A stretch of DNA of 64,000 nucleotides, taken from contig NZ_JAEMUD010000002.1 in NCBI RefSeq assembly GCF_018342475.1, positions 248,001-312,000 on the forward strand, in the 5' to 3' direction. This DNA is from Parachlamydia sp. AcF125 (GTDB lineage Bacteria; Chlamydiota; Chlamydiia; Chlamydiales; Parachlamydiaceae). Positions within the stretch are counted from its first letter, which is position 1. Each line of letters starts with the position of its first letter. Positions 43,792 through 53,400 of this stretch are shown piece after piece. Under the pieces are notes generated by a model. The model did no database searches, was not told the DNA's origin, and saw nothing but the letters and a program-made list of their open reading frames with translations. A program made the position numbers and the translations under genes.

Positions 43792-46700
43792 TCAAGTTAG
43801 CTTTGAGAGTTTCTGAAAATTTTCCGTTGGTCTATCTAGTCGTTTCCTCCATAATGCAAGCTCTGGAGGTAGCTTTTCTATTGCTTGCTCGTAACTGAGC
43901 TCTAATGGATCAACTGAAAAGGTACTATCAGTAAAAAAACAAACTTCAGCGATTAAAGCAAATGCCTCTTTGCTCATTTTTAATAATGTATTTTTATCAA
44001 TTTTTTCTAAAGTTGCGCCAACAACATCTTTGGTCCAAGCATCCCCTTCTTTGAAAGCTCGGAGGAGAGCCGCTAGCGCTTCTTTCCAAAGCTCACCTCT
44101 TTGGCTTGCTATTACTCCTAAGGCACTAACAACCCAAACTTTAATCCCCCTATCATCTTCTTTAAGCGCCTGGATGAGGGCTACTAAACCTTCTTCCAGA
44201 AGCCCATTTCTTTGCTTTATTATTGCTTCTAAAACAATAGTTGCAGACCTTTTAACTTTACTATCACCAGCTTTAAGAGCTTGGATGAGAACTACTGGTG
44301 CTTCTTTCGGAAGCTCACCTCCTTGTTTTGCTATTTTTTTTAGAGCGCTAGCTGCAGACCTTTTAGCTTTTTTATCACCTTCTTTAAAGACTTGGATGAG
44401 AACTTCTAACGCTTCTTTCGGAAACTCACCTCCTTGTTTTGCTATTTCTTTTAAGGCACTAGCTGCAGACTTTTTAGCTGTACTATCGCCTTCTTTGAAA
44501 GCTTGGATAAGAGCGGCTAACGCTTCTTTAGAAAACTCATATTCTTGCTCTGCTAGTGCTCCTAGAGCACTAGCAGCATAACCTTTAGTCACTCTATCAC
44601 CTTCCTTAAATGCTTGGATGAAAACTACTAATGCTTTTCTAGAAAGTTCATATCCTTGTTTTGCTATTGTTTTTAGGACACTAGCTGCAGACCTTTTAGT
44701 TGTACTATCGTCTTCTCTCAAAAGTTGGATGAGAGCGGTTAATATTTCTTCCGGAAGTTCATCTTTTTGCTTTGCTACTGCTTTTAAAGCATCAGCAGCA
44801 CAAATTTTAGTCTTCCTACTACCTTTTCTCAAAAGGTGGATGAGAGCGATTAGTATTTCTTTCGGAAACTCATCTTCTTGCTCTGCTATTGCTTTTAAAG
44901 CATTAGCAGCACAAATTTTAGTCTTCCTATTGCCTTTTCCCAAAGCCTGGATGAGAACTGATAGCATTTCTTTCGGAAGCTTACATCCTTGTTTCGCTAT
45001 TGCTTCTAGAGTATTAGCAGCACAAATTTTAGTTTTCCTATCGCTTTCTTTCAAAGCCTGGATGAGAGCTGCTAGTACTTCTCTAGAAAGCTCATATCCT
45101 CGTTTTGCCATTGCTTTTAGAGCACTCGCAGCATAAGCTTTAGTCTCTCTATCGCCTTCTTTCAAAGCCTGGATGAGAACTGCTAGCATTTCTTCCGGAA
45201 ACTCACTTCCTTGTTTTGCTGTTTCTATTAACCAAAAAACATTTGCTATTTCTTTTAAACCAAAAATAGCAAAAGTTTTATTCTCTTCATCATCTTCTTC
45301 TTTAAGAACTTGTATAAGAGCAGCTAACACTTCTTTCGAAAGCTCCCTTTCTTGTTTTGCTATTTCTTTTAAACCAAAAACAACAGAATTTTTATTCTCT
45401 TCATCATCCTCTTCTTTAAGAACTTGAATGAGAGCGGCTAGTACTTCTTTCGAAAGCTCACTTCCTTGTTTTGCTATTTCTTTTAAAACAAGAGCAGCAG
45501 AAGTTTTAGCCTTTTCATCATCTTCCTTAAGAACTTGAATGAGGGCAGCTAGCACTTCTTTCGAAAGCTCACTTCTTTGTTTTGCCATTGCTTTTAGGGC
45601 ACTAACAGCAGAGCCTTTAGCCCAGCTATTGCCTTCTTTTAAAGTCTGTATGAGAGCTGCTAAAGCTTCTTTCGGAAGCTCAGCTCCTCGTTCTACCATT
45701 GCTCTTAAGACATCAGCAAAAGAGCCTTTAGCCCAACTATCGCCCTCTTTAAGAGCTTGGATGAGAGCTGCTAAGGCTTCTTTCGGAAGTTCAACTCCTC
45801 GTTCTACCATTGCTCTTAAGACATCAGCAAAAGAGCCTTTAGCCCAACTATCGCCCTCTTTAAGAGCTTGGATGAGAGCTGCTAAGGCTTCTTTCGGAAG
45901 TTCAACTCCTCGTTCTACCATTGCTCTTAAGACATCAGCAGCAGAGCCTTTAGCCCAACTATCGCCCTCTTTAAGAGCTTGGATGAGAGCTGTTAAGGCT
46001 TCTTTCGGAAGTTCAACTCCTCGTTCTACCATTGCTCTTAAGACATCAGCAGCAGGACCTTTAGTCTCTCTATCGCCTTCTGTTAAAGCTTGAATGAGAG
46101 CAGCTAGCATTTCTTCCGAAAACTCAGCTCCTCTTTCTAACATTGCTTTTAAGACATCAGCAGCAGAATCTTTAGTCCTTCTATCGTCTTCTTTTAGGGC
46201 TTGGATGAGAGCTGCTAAGGCTTCTTCCGGAAGCTCACCTCCTTGTTCTGCTATTTTTCTTAAAGCAAAAACAACATAACCTTTAGTCCCTCTATCGCCT
46301 TCTTTTAAATCCTGGATGAGAGCTGCTAGCGCTTCTCTAGAAAGCTCATATCCTTGTTCTGCTATTTCTCTTAAAGCATCAGCAGCAGAACCTTTAGCCC
46401 AACTATTGCTTTCTTTCAGAGCCTGGATGAGAGCTGCTAGCACTTCTCTAGAAAGCTTATATCCTCGTTCTGCCATTTCTCTTAAGGCATCAGCAGCATG
46501 AACTTTAGCCTTTCTATCGCCTTCTTTAAGGGCTTGGATGAGAACTGCTAGCGCTTCTTTAGAAAGCTCATCTCCTTGTTTTGCTATTGTTTTTAGAGCA
46601 CCAGCAGCATAGCCTTTAATTTTACTGTCGCCTTCTTCAAAGGCTTGGATAAGAGCAGCTAACGCCTCTTTCGGAAGCTCACTTCCTCGCCTTGCTACTT

Positions 46701-49700
46701 CTTCTAAAAAATAGATAGCATGCCTTTTAGCATCAGAATCTTTTGTAGGATCCTTAAGGTGTTCAACGATCAACCATACTGTTTCCGAAGCTAAGGTTAG
46801 TCTTGTTTCCACAATATATACTAAGGTTTCCCACATATTTTTTCTTGTCTTAGGATCGAATAGCAATTCTCCGATAGTACGAGCTATTTCGGGATGATTA
46901 AGGAGGCTTTTATTGCTGAGCAGCCGTTTAAAGTCTAAATTTAGCAAGCAGAGAGACTTAATGTAATCTTTTACAAGCCCAATAAAGCCCATATACTGCT
47001 TCACTACCAGAGGATCCTGGCACTCTTCAAAACATTCCGCAATCAAATTAAGCTCGCTACTGACAGCTAAGTCTTTCGGTTGAGAAAAAAGATCGTCAAA
47101 AAAGGACTGTAGCGCATCTCTATAGCGCAGATTACGTGAGGCAGTGAGGGAAAGATAGCCGGCAATCATGCGCAAAACGAGAGCATAGCGGGACTCAAAC
47201 TTGTACTTGCGTACAAATTCCTGGCATGCTTGCCTTTCTCTATTAAGGTATTGATTGGCAACTTTTGAAGCGGTTAAAAATTCTTGGAAGGTTAAGTGGA
47301 TGAAATACCCTCTTTCCTCATCAGGGATACGCATAAGCCCGCAATCTGCAAGCTCTTTAGATAAAATTTTTTTGCCCCTACAGTCTTCGATTTCTTGCTT
47401 GCTTAAATACAGGGTATCGTTTTCCATAGCAACAGCGGCCATTTCCTCAAAAGCGGTAGCAATTTCAGCGACTTCTTTATTTTGGCGCAGATTTTTCTCT
47501 GACAAAATTTGCTCTTTAGTTTGTTCGGAGGGGCCTACGCCCATTCTTCTCAACAAAAACCATTGATACATCCGGTTAACTACGCGGGCATAAATCGCGC
47601 TCATCGTAAGGGGTTGCTTAGTATCAAAAACCTGGAGATCTTCGTTAAAGAGGCAACAAAGTAAGGTTAAGTTAATGGGAATCTGTGCCAGGCTTAACAC
47701 CTGGGGAGAGCTGTTTAATAAATGGTAAAGTTTTTGTTTTTTCTCTTCGGCTTGAACATGGTGGAAAAATCTGTCGATATAACGCTTAATGCCTTCCTTA
47801 TCAAAACCTAAAAGCTCTAACTCACAAGAGCGCTCAAAAGAGCAGCTACCAGGTCTTGAGGTGATCAGAATATGGGGAAATAACCCTTCTATCTGCTTAA
47901 AAGCTCTAGCTAAGCTTGTATTTGCTTGGGCTTTTGCTGAGAGCTCATCATACCCGTCTAAAACAAGCAGAGTGTTTTGTAGGAAAGCTGGATCATTGAT
48001 GCAAGCTTCGATCACCCTGCGATCAATTTTGCCTGCATATTCTCTAGCAATTAGATCAGCTAGAGTATATTCTTTATTAGGGGGATATTTCTCTAGCGTG
48101 AAATTTCTTAAAGAAATCCAAAAAAGGCAGGTAAACATGCCTGCCCAAAGCTTCCCTTTTGCCCAATGGTAGCTGATATAGTGACAGAGGGTGCTTTTAC
48201 CAATGCCAGCTATGCCTTGAATATAAATTTTTTTAGAGGCTACTTTTTTAAGAGTTTCATGTTCAAAAATTTTTTCAATTTCGATCTCTATTTTAGGTCT
48301 AAAACTCGTTTCATAAGTCAGAATACGAGCATCTCGTAAATACTCTGAATGTTTATTTAGGGCTTGGTCACGTATTTTTCTTTCTCTATTTTCAATCATG
48401 CCTAAACGTACATAAACTTTTTCTAAAGGCATTTCAAATTCGCACCCTTGCTGCTCCTTAATTCTAAAAATAGAAAGGGTATCTTGAGAAAGGTAATAGT
48501 TTTGAAGAAAGCTAACCAGCATTTGAGAGCTTAGATTTGCCCGAATTAAAGCCTGTATGAGGGCTTTATTTTCAAAAATAAGCTCTAGTGCCGTTTTTTT
48601 CTCCTTATTTGAGATATGTAGGTTGGTCCCTTTTTTTACTAAGGCAGCAATAATTTTGACATAATTCTCCGTAGCTTGATTAGAAAGACTTCCCTCTCCA
48701 ATGGCAGCTAAATGCAAAGAGGTATTTCCCTCTTTGTCTTGCAAGTCCAGTTCACTTTGGTCTGCAATTTGGTTTAGCAAGTATTCCACACTCTTGGAAT
48801 TTCCTTTAAATGCAGCTAAATGTAAAGGTGTTTGGCCATCTCTATTTTTAGCTTCTATAAGGGTAGAGTCATATTGCAGCAAAAGCTTAACGATATCGCC
48901 GCTATCTTTTGGTGATTGGCAAGCATGATGCAGAGCGTTATTTTGACAGCTATCGAGCTTTTTAAAATTCGCTCCCTTTTCAAGCAGGAATTGGGCTATA
49001 GATATAGCCCCTGCCCTACTAGCCACTTGCAAAGGCGTTTCTTTAACTGTCTTTCCTGCTAAGGCATTAAGGTGTAATTGTATGTTCGGTCTTTCGGCAA
49101 AGAGATAGATAAAAATGCTTTTATTTTCATGGGCAGCAAAATAATGCAGTAAGCTTTCTTTATTTTTTAACCTTTCCTCCACGCTGCCTAGATATTGATC
49201 GAGCGCTTGCCCATCAAAGCTCTCTTTGGGTATATTAAGATTGAGAGATAATTCATAAGCCGTGGCTAAATAAAAGGCGCCATGTAAACGAATTTCCTTC
49301 TTTGCTTCTTTTAAAAATTTATGCCCTTGCACAATTAAATCTTTTATGCGGTGGGGACATTTCAATCGCAGCAACTTCTTTAACCGTTTGTTAAGCTCAG
49401 TTCCTGACAATCTGGAGGGCGGCGCTACATGATTGTGAATAACAGCACTAGCTTGTATAGTCTGTTGGGCATGTGACCCTACGAATTGGCTATTTTCGGC
49501 ACTGGCCTGAATGTTGACAAGCCCGGGCTTGGTTTGCAAAGCGGGATAAAGCGCCATGAATGACTCTGTCAGGCTGTGTTCACAGCAATTAGCCTCAAGA
49601 GGCCATTGTTCCGATGCACCGCTTACTTGGGATTTTTTCCCGCATACATCTGCTGCTAATTGCCGAGCTGTTTCTTCAAAAGCACCTGCCATAACGGCAG

Positions 49701-50160
49701 ATTGAGAGTAGGCCTGCTGAACCGTGCCGCTTACCCGCGCTCCGTTTTTACCCATCACAACGCTTTTTGCATATTCGCCTAGCTGGCGGCCTGTATCTAT
49801 AGCAAGCCCTTCAGTAATGGATCCAGGAGGGCAGCTACTTTGAGAGGATTTTGAAGGAGAAGGAGGGATTGGCTGAACAGCCGCGATCCTAACACCCTTA
49901 TGGTTATTTTTACTCTTAGAGAGATCATAGACGGCTACAATAATATTTCCTAACACAGGAATTAGCAGCGCACCACAGCGGGCAAAGCTTTTTTGCTGTA
50001 AATAAGTATAGTAATGGCTTTTTGAAATATTTACTTTTTGCTTCGATGTAAACAGCACGCATTTTTGAAATAAATCAATCAAATTAGTGATCGTACTTAT
50101 CCCGGGAATATAGTCAGATACTTGGTCTGCTTTTACTAAAAAACTAACATTTATATGCAT
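43792..50160 (-). CDS. Giant ANK-NACHT-HEAT protein A
   Basis: A 2122-residue protein. Residues 1-85 are a conserved head with a hydrophobic stretch at about 62-78 (GALLIPVLGNIIVAVYDL). A low-complexity linker follows to about 240, then a helical segment. Ankyrin repeats span about 355-545 (KETPLQVASRAGAISIAQFL, DGQTPLHLAAFKGN, EGNTSLHLAAIGEG). The NACHT NTPase has Walker A GIAGIGKST at 649-657, Walker B LLVLDGYDEL at 731-740 and a sensor-like ILITSRP near 774. A winged-helix-like helical region with FIHLTFQEFLTASKVANQYL follows. From about 1160 to 2050 there are 24 HEAT-like units of 37 residues, then a conserved cap. NACHT proteins are STAND-class switches that oligomerise on nucleotide exchange; the HEAT solenoid is a plausible sensor. 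Host-directed or antiphage use is undecided. Confidence 0.9.
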   Translation of the reverse strand: MHINVSFLVKADQVSDYIPGISTITNLIDLFQKCVLFTSKQKVNISKSHYYTYLQQKSFARCGALLIPVLGNIIVAVYDLSKSKNNHKGVRIAAVQPIPPSPSKSSQSSCPPGSITEGLAIDTGRQLGEYAKSVVMGKNGARVSGTVQQAYSQSAVMAGAFEETARQLAADVCGKKSQVSGASEQWPLEANCCEHSLTESFMALYPALQTKPGLVNIQASAENSQFVGSHAQQTIQASAVIHNHVAPPSRLSGTELNKRLKKLLRLKCPHRIKDLIVQGHKFLKEAKKEIRLHGAFYLATAYELSLNLNIPKESFDGQALDQYLGSVEERLKNKESLLHYFAAHENKSIFIYLFAERPNIQLHLNALAGKTVKETPLQVASRAGAISIAQFLLEKGANFKKLDSCQNNALHHACQSPKDSGDIVKLLLQYDSTLIEAKNRDGQTPLHLAAFKGNSKSVEYLLNQIADQSELDLQDKEGNTSLHLAAIGEGSLSNQATENYVKIIAALVKKGTNLHISNKEKKTALELIFENKALIQALIRANLSSQMLVSFLQNYYLSQDTLSIFRIKEQQGCEFEMPLEKVYVRLGMIENRERKIRDQALNKHSEYLRDARILTYETSFRPKIEIEIEKIFEHETLKKVASKKIYIQGIAGIGKSTLCHYISYHWAKGKLWAGMFTCLFWISLRNFTLEKYPPNKEYTLADLIAREYAGKIDRRVIEACINDPAFLQNTLLVLDGYDELSAKAQANTSLARAFKQIEGLFPHILITSRPGSCSFERSCELELLGFDKEGIKRYIDRFFHHVQAEEKKQKLYHLLNSSPQVLSLAQIPINLTLLCCLFNEDLQVFDTKQPLTMSAIYARVVNRMYQWFLLRRMGVGPSEQTKEQILSEKNLRQNKEVAEIATAFEEMAAVAMENDTLYLSKQEIEDCRGKKILSKELADCGLMRIPDEERGYFIHLTFQEFLTASKVANQYLNRERQACQEFVRKYKFESRYALVLRMIAGYLSLTASRNLRYRDALQSFFDDLFSQPKDLAVSSELNLIAECFEECQDPLVVKQYMGFIGLVKDYIKSLCLLNLDFKRLLSNKSLLNHPEIARTIGELLFDPKTRKNMWETLVYIVETRLTLASETVWLIVEHLKDPTKDSDAKRHAIYFLEEVARRGSELPKEALAALIQAFEEGDSKIKGYAAGALKTIAKQGDELSKEALAVLIQALKEGDRKAKVHAADALREMAERGYKLSREVLAALIQALKESNSWAKGSAADALREIAEQGYELSREALAALIQDLKEGDRGTKGYVVFALRKIAEQGGELPEEALAALIQALKEDDRRTKDSAADVLKAMLERGAEFSEEMLAALIQALTEGDRETKGPAADVLRAMVERGVELPKEALTALIQALKEGDSWAKGSAADVLRAMVERGVELPKEALAALIQALKEGDSWAKGSFADVLRAMVERGVELPKEALAALIQALKEGDSWAKGSFADVLRAMVERGAELPKEALAALIQTLKEGNSWAKGSAVSALKAMAKQRSELSKEVLAALIQVLKEDDEKAKTSAALVLKEIAKQGSELSKEVLAALIQVLKEEDDEENKNSVVFGLKEIAKQERELSKEVLAALIQVLKEEDDEENKTFAIFGLKEIANVFWLIETAKQGSEFPEEMLAVLIQALKEGDRETKAYAASALKAMAKRGYELSREVLAALIQALKESDRKTKICAANTLEAIAKQGCKLPKEMLSVLIQALGKGNRKTKICAANALKAIAEQEDEFPKEILIALIHLLRKGSRKTKICAADALKAVAKQKDELPEEILTALIQLLREDDSTTKRSAASVLKTIAKQGYELSRKALVVFIQAFKEGDRVTKGYAASALGALAEQEYEFSKEALAALIQAFKEGDSTAKKSAASALKEIAKQGGEFPKEALEVLIQVFKEGDKKAKRSAASALKKIAKQGGELPKEAPVVLIQALKAGDSKVKRSATIVLEAIIKQRNGLLEEGLVALIQALKEDDRGIKVWVVSALGVIASQRGELWKEALAALLRAFKEGDAWTKDVVGATLEKIDKNTLLKMSKEAFALIAEVCFFTDSTFSVDPLELSYEQAIEKLPPELALWRKRLDRPTENFQKLSKLT
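43988..46690 (-). repeat. HEAT array of protein A: 24 units of 111 bp
   Basis: Each unit encodes about 37 residues of the form ELPKEALAALIQALKEGD..KG.AA.ALr.iAeqG. Units 6-10, near 45600-46060, are almost identical in DNA, including runs of exact repeats. One unit near 45230 carries a 10-residue insertion. This is coding repetition, not a CRISPR or satellite. Confidence 0.85.
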
Positions 50161-50452
50161 TGTAGTTGTCTTATATTAAAAGTAACGGAGCGCCTTCTCG
50201 TTCTCAGATGCTTTTCTTTTTTAACCAAAAAAATTAGTAGTCACTTGCAATTCAGCTTCTTATTTTCGATAAAAAGAAGTAATTTTAAATCATATTTTAA
50301 TTTTGATAAAGGTATAACCATCCTTACTGCTATTTCATGGTTTAATTTATACGAATAAATGATGCCCTATTATCGATACGTTCGTTTGCGATCGATTAAA
50401 AAGGCTTTATCTTTTATATCAAGGCTTTAAAGCAGCCTCTTTTGGCATTAAG
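50161..50452. other. Intergenic between proteins A and B
   Basis: About 290 AT-rich bases. The part from 50219 matches the second half of the B-C intergenic (56237 on), including the TGCTTTTCTTTTTT stretch and the TTTTGGCATTAAGTT around each stop codon. It holds the promoter of A and the 3' region of B; no clear ribosome site is seen before A. Confidence 0.55.
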
Positions 50453-53400
50453 TTAGTTTGTAGGCCTCTGAAAATTTTTCGTTGAGCTGAGGCTATCTAG
50501 CTGTTTCCTCCATTCGGCAAGCTCTAGAGGTAAATTTTCTGTTGCTTGCTCGTAACTGAGTTCTATTTGATTATTGGAGATATAAGTGGTCCTTTTATCT
50601 GAAATTTGAACTTTTTGGCCTTTAACTGAAAAAGCGTTCTCAGTAAAAAAACAAACTTCCGCAGTTAAAGCAAATGCCTTGCTGCTCATTTTTAATAATG
50701 CATTTTTGTTAATTTTTTTTAGAGCTTCTGCAGCAGACCCTTTATTCCAAGTATCGCCTTCTTTGATAGCTTGGATGAGAGCTGCTAATGCTTCTTCTGG
50801 AAGCCCATCTCTTTGTATTGCCATTGCTCCTAAGGTACCAGCAACATGATATTTAGTCGAACTATCACCTTCTCTGAAGGCCTGGATGAGAGTAGCTAAC
50901 GCCTCTTCTAGAAGCTCACCTCCTTGCTCTACTATTTCTCTTAGGGTAATAGCAGCCCAATGTTTAGTTTCTCTATCACCTTCTCTAAGGGCTTGAATGA
51001 GAGCTGCTAGAGCTTCTTTTGGGACCCCACCTCCTTTTTCTACTATTTCTCTTAAGGTGCTAGCAATACAACCTTTAGTCCCTGTATCGCCTTCTTTAAA
51101 AGCTTGGATAAGAGCTGCTAGCACTTCTCCCGGAAGCCCCTTCCTTTTTTTTGTTATTTTTTCTAAAGCACTGGCAACATAACTTTTAGTCTCTGTATCG
51201 CCTTCTTTAAAAGCTTGGATGAGAGTAGCTAACGCTTCTTCTGGAAACCCATCTCTTTGTATTGCTATTGCTCCTAGGGCACTAGCAGCACAAAGTTTAG
51301 TCATACTGTCGCCCTCTTTAAAAGCTTGGATGAGAATAGCTAGCGCTTCTTTCGAAGGCTCATATCCTTGTTCTATTATTACTCCTAGAGCATTCGCAGC
51401 ACAACCTTTAGTCTCTCTATCAGCTTCTTTAAGAGCTTGAATGAGAATGGCTAGCACTTCTTCCGGAAGCCCCTTCCTTTTTTTTGTTATTTTTTCTAGG
51501 GCACTGGCAACATAACTTTTAGTCCTTGTATCGCCTTCTTTGAAAGCTTGGATGAGAGTGGCTAACGCTTCTTCTGGAAGCCTATCTCTTTGGATTGCCA
51601 TTGCTCCTAAGGCAGGAGTAGTGTAAAGTTTAGTCATACTACCGCCTTCTTTGAAAGCTTGGATGAGAGTAACTAACGCTTCTTCTGGAAGCTCACCTCC
51701 TTCCTCTATTATTGCTCCTAAGACCCTAGCAATATAACCTTTAGTCTTTCTATCGGCTTCTTTCAGGGCTTGGATGAGAATGGCTAGCACTTCTTTCGGA
51801 AGCCCATCTCCTAGTTTTATTCTTGTTCTTAGAGCTCTAGCAGCACAATCTTTAGTATCTCGATTGCCTTCTTTGAGCACTTGGATGAGAGCTGTTAACG
51901 GTTTTTTAGAAAACTCACCTCCTCGTATTATCATCTCTTCTAGGGAACTAGCAGCAGAAAGCTTGGACCAAAGATCGCCTTCTTTGGTAACTTGGATGAG
52001 AGCTGCTAACGCTTCTTCCGGAAGTTCACCTCTTTTTTCTGCCATTACTCCTAGGGCACTAGCAGCAGAACGCTTAAGCCGAGGATCACCTTCTTTGATA
52101 GCTTGGATGAGAGCTGCTAACGCTTCTTCTGGAAGTTCACCTCTTTTTTCTGCCATTACTCTTAGGGCATTAGCAGCAGAACACTTAAGCCAAGGATCGC
52201 CTTCTTTAATAGCTTGGATGAGGGTAGCTAACGCTTCTTCCGGAAGTTCACCGCTTTTTTCTGCCATTACTCCTAGGGCCCTAGCAGCAAAATGCTTAGG
52301 CCAAGGATCGCTTCCTTTGAAAGCTCGGATGAGAGCTGCTAGCCCTTCTTTCGAAATCTCACCTCCTTGCCATGCCACTTCTTCTAAAACATGAATAGCA
52401 ATCTTTTTAGCTTCAGGATCTTTAGAAACCTTATATTCCTCCACACTCAATCCCACTATTTCTGAGGCTAAGCTTAATCCTGTTTGCACAATACTTAGTA
52501 AGATTCTTAGCATACTTTTCTTTGTCTTAGGATTGGATAACAACTCTTCGACGGTACGCACTATTTGGGGATGTTTAAAAATGTTTTTATTACTAAGCAA
52601 TCGTTCAAAGCCTAAGCCTCGTAAATGGAGATAGTTCATATAGTCTTTTACAAGCCCAATAAAGCCCTCGTACTGCTTCACTACCCTAGGATCCTGACAC
52701 TCTTCAAAGCACTCGGCAATTAAAGTAAGTTCGCTACTGACAGCTAAGTCGTGCGGTGCAGCAAAAAGGTCATCAAAAAAAGATTGGAGCGCATCCGCAT
52801 AACGCCGATTACTTGAATTAGTTAGAGAAAGGCTGCCGGCAATCATGCGCAAAACAAGAGCGTAACGGGGTTCAAACTTGTAATTTTGCATAAATGTTTG
52901 GCACGCTTGTCTTTCTCCCTTGAGGTATTGATTGGCAACTTTTGAAGCGGTTAAAAACTCTTGGAAGGTTAAGTGGATAAAATACCCTTTTTCTTCAGCT
53001 TCAGGGAGGCGCATCAGTCCACAATCTGTAAGCTCATTGGAGGAGATCTTGTTACCCCTAAAGTCATCAATTTCTTGCTTACTTAGATAAAGGGTATTGT
53101 TTTTCATGGCAAAATCGGCCATTTCTTCAAAAGCTGTGGCAATTTTAGCGACTTCTTTATTTTGGCGCAGATTTTTCTCCGCCAAAATTTGCTCTTTAGT
53201 TTGCCTGGAGTGCCCTTGGTCAATTCTCCTTAAAAGAAACCATCGATACATCCAGTTTACTACGCGGGCATAAATCGCGCTCATCGTAACGGATTGCTTA
53301 GTATCAAAGAGCTGTGAATCTTCATTAAAGAGGCAGCAAAGAAGGGTTAAATTAATCGGAATTTGGGCCAGACTTAAAACCTGGGGAGAGGCGTTTAATA

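Noticed and set aside
45600-46060. Regular 111-bp repeats that could suggest a CRISPR-like or satellite array
   Set aside because: The period is a multiple of three, it lies wholly within an open frame, and no spacers alternate with short repeats.
43970-46501. Long plus-strand open frames opposite the HEAT array of protein A
   Set aside because: They are antisense shadows of a biased 111-bp coding repeat; the products are repetitive, Ser/Ala/Arg-rich and lack ribosome sites.
50997-52394. Long plus-strand open frames opposite HEAT array B
   Set aside because: Same antisense effect; no independent coding signal.
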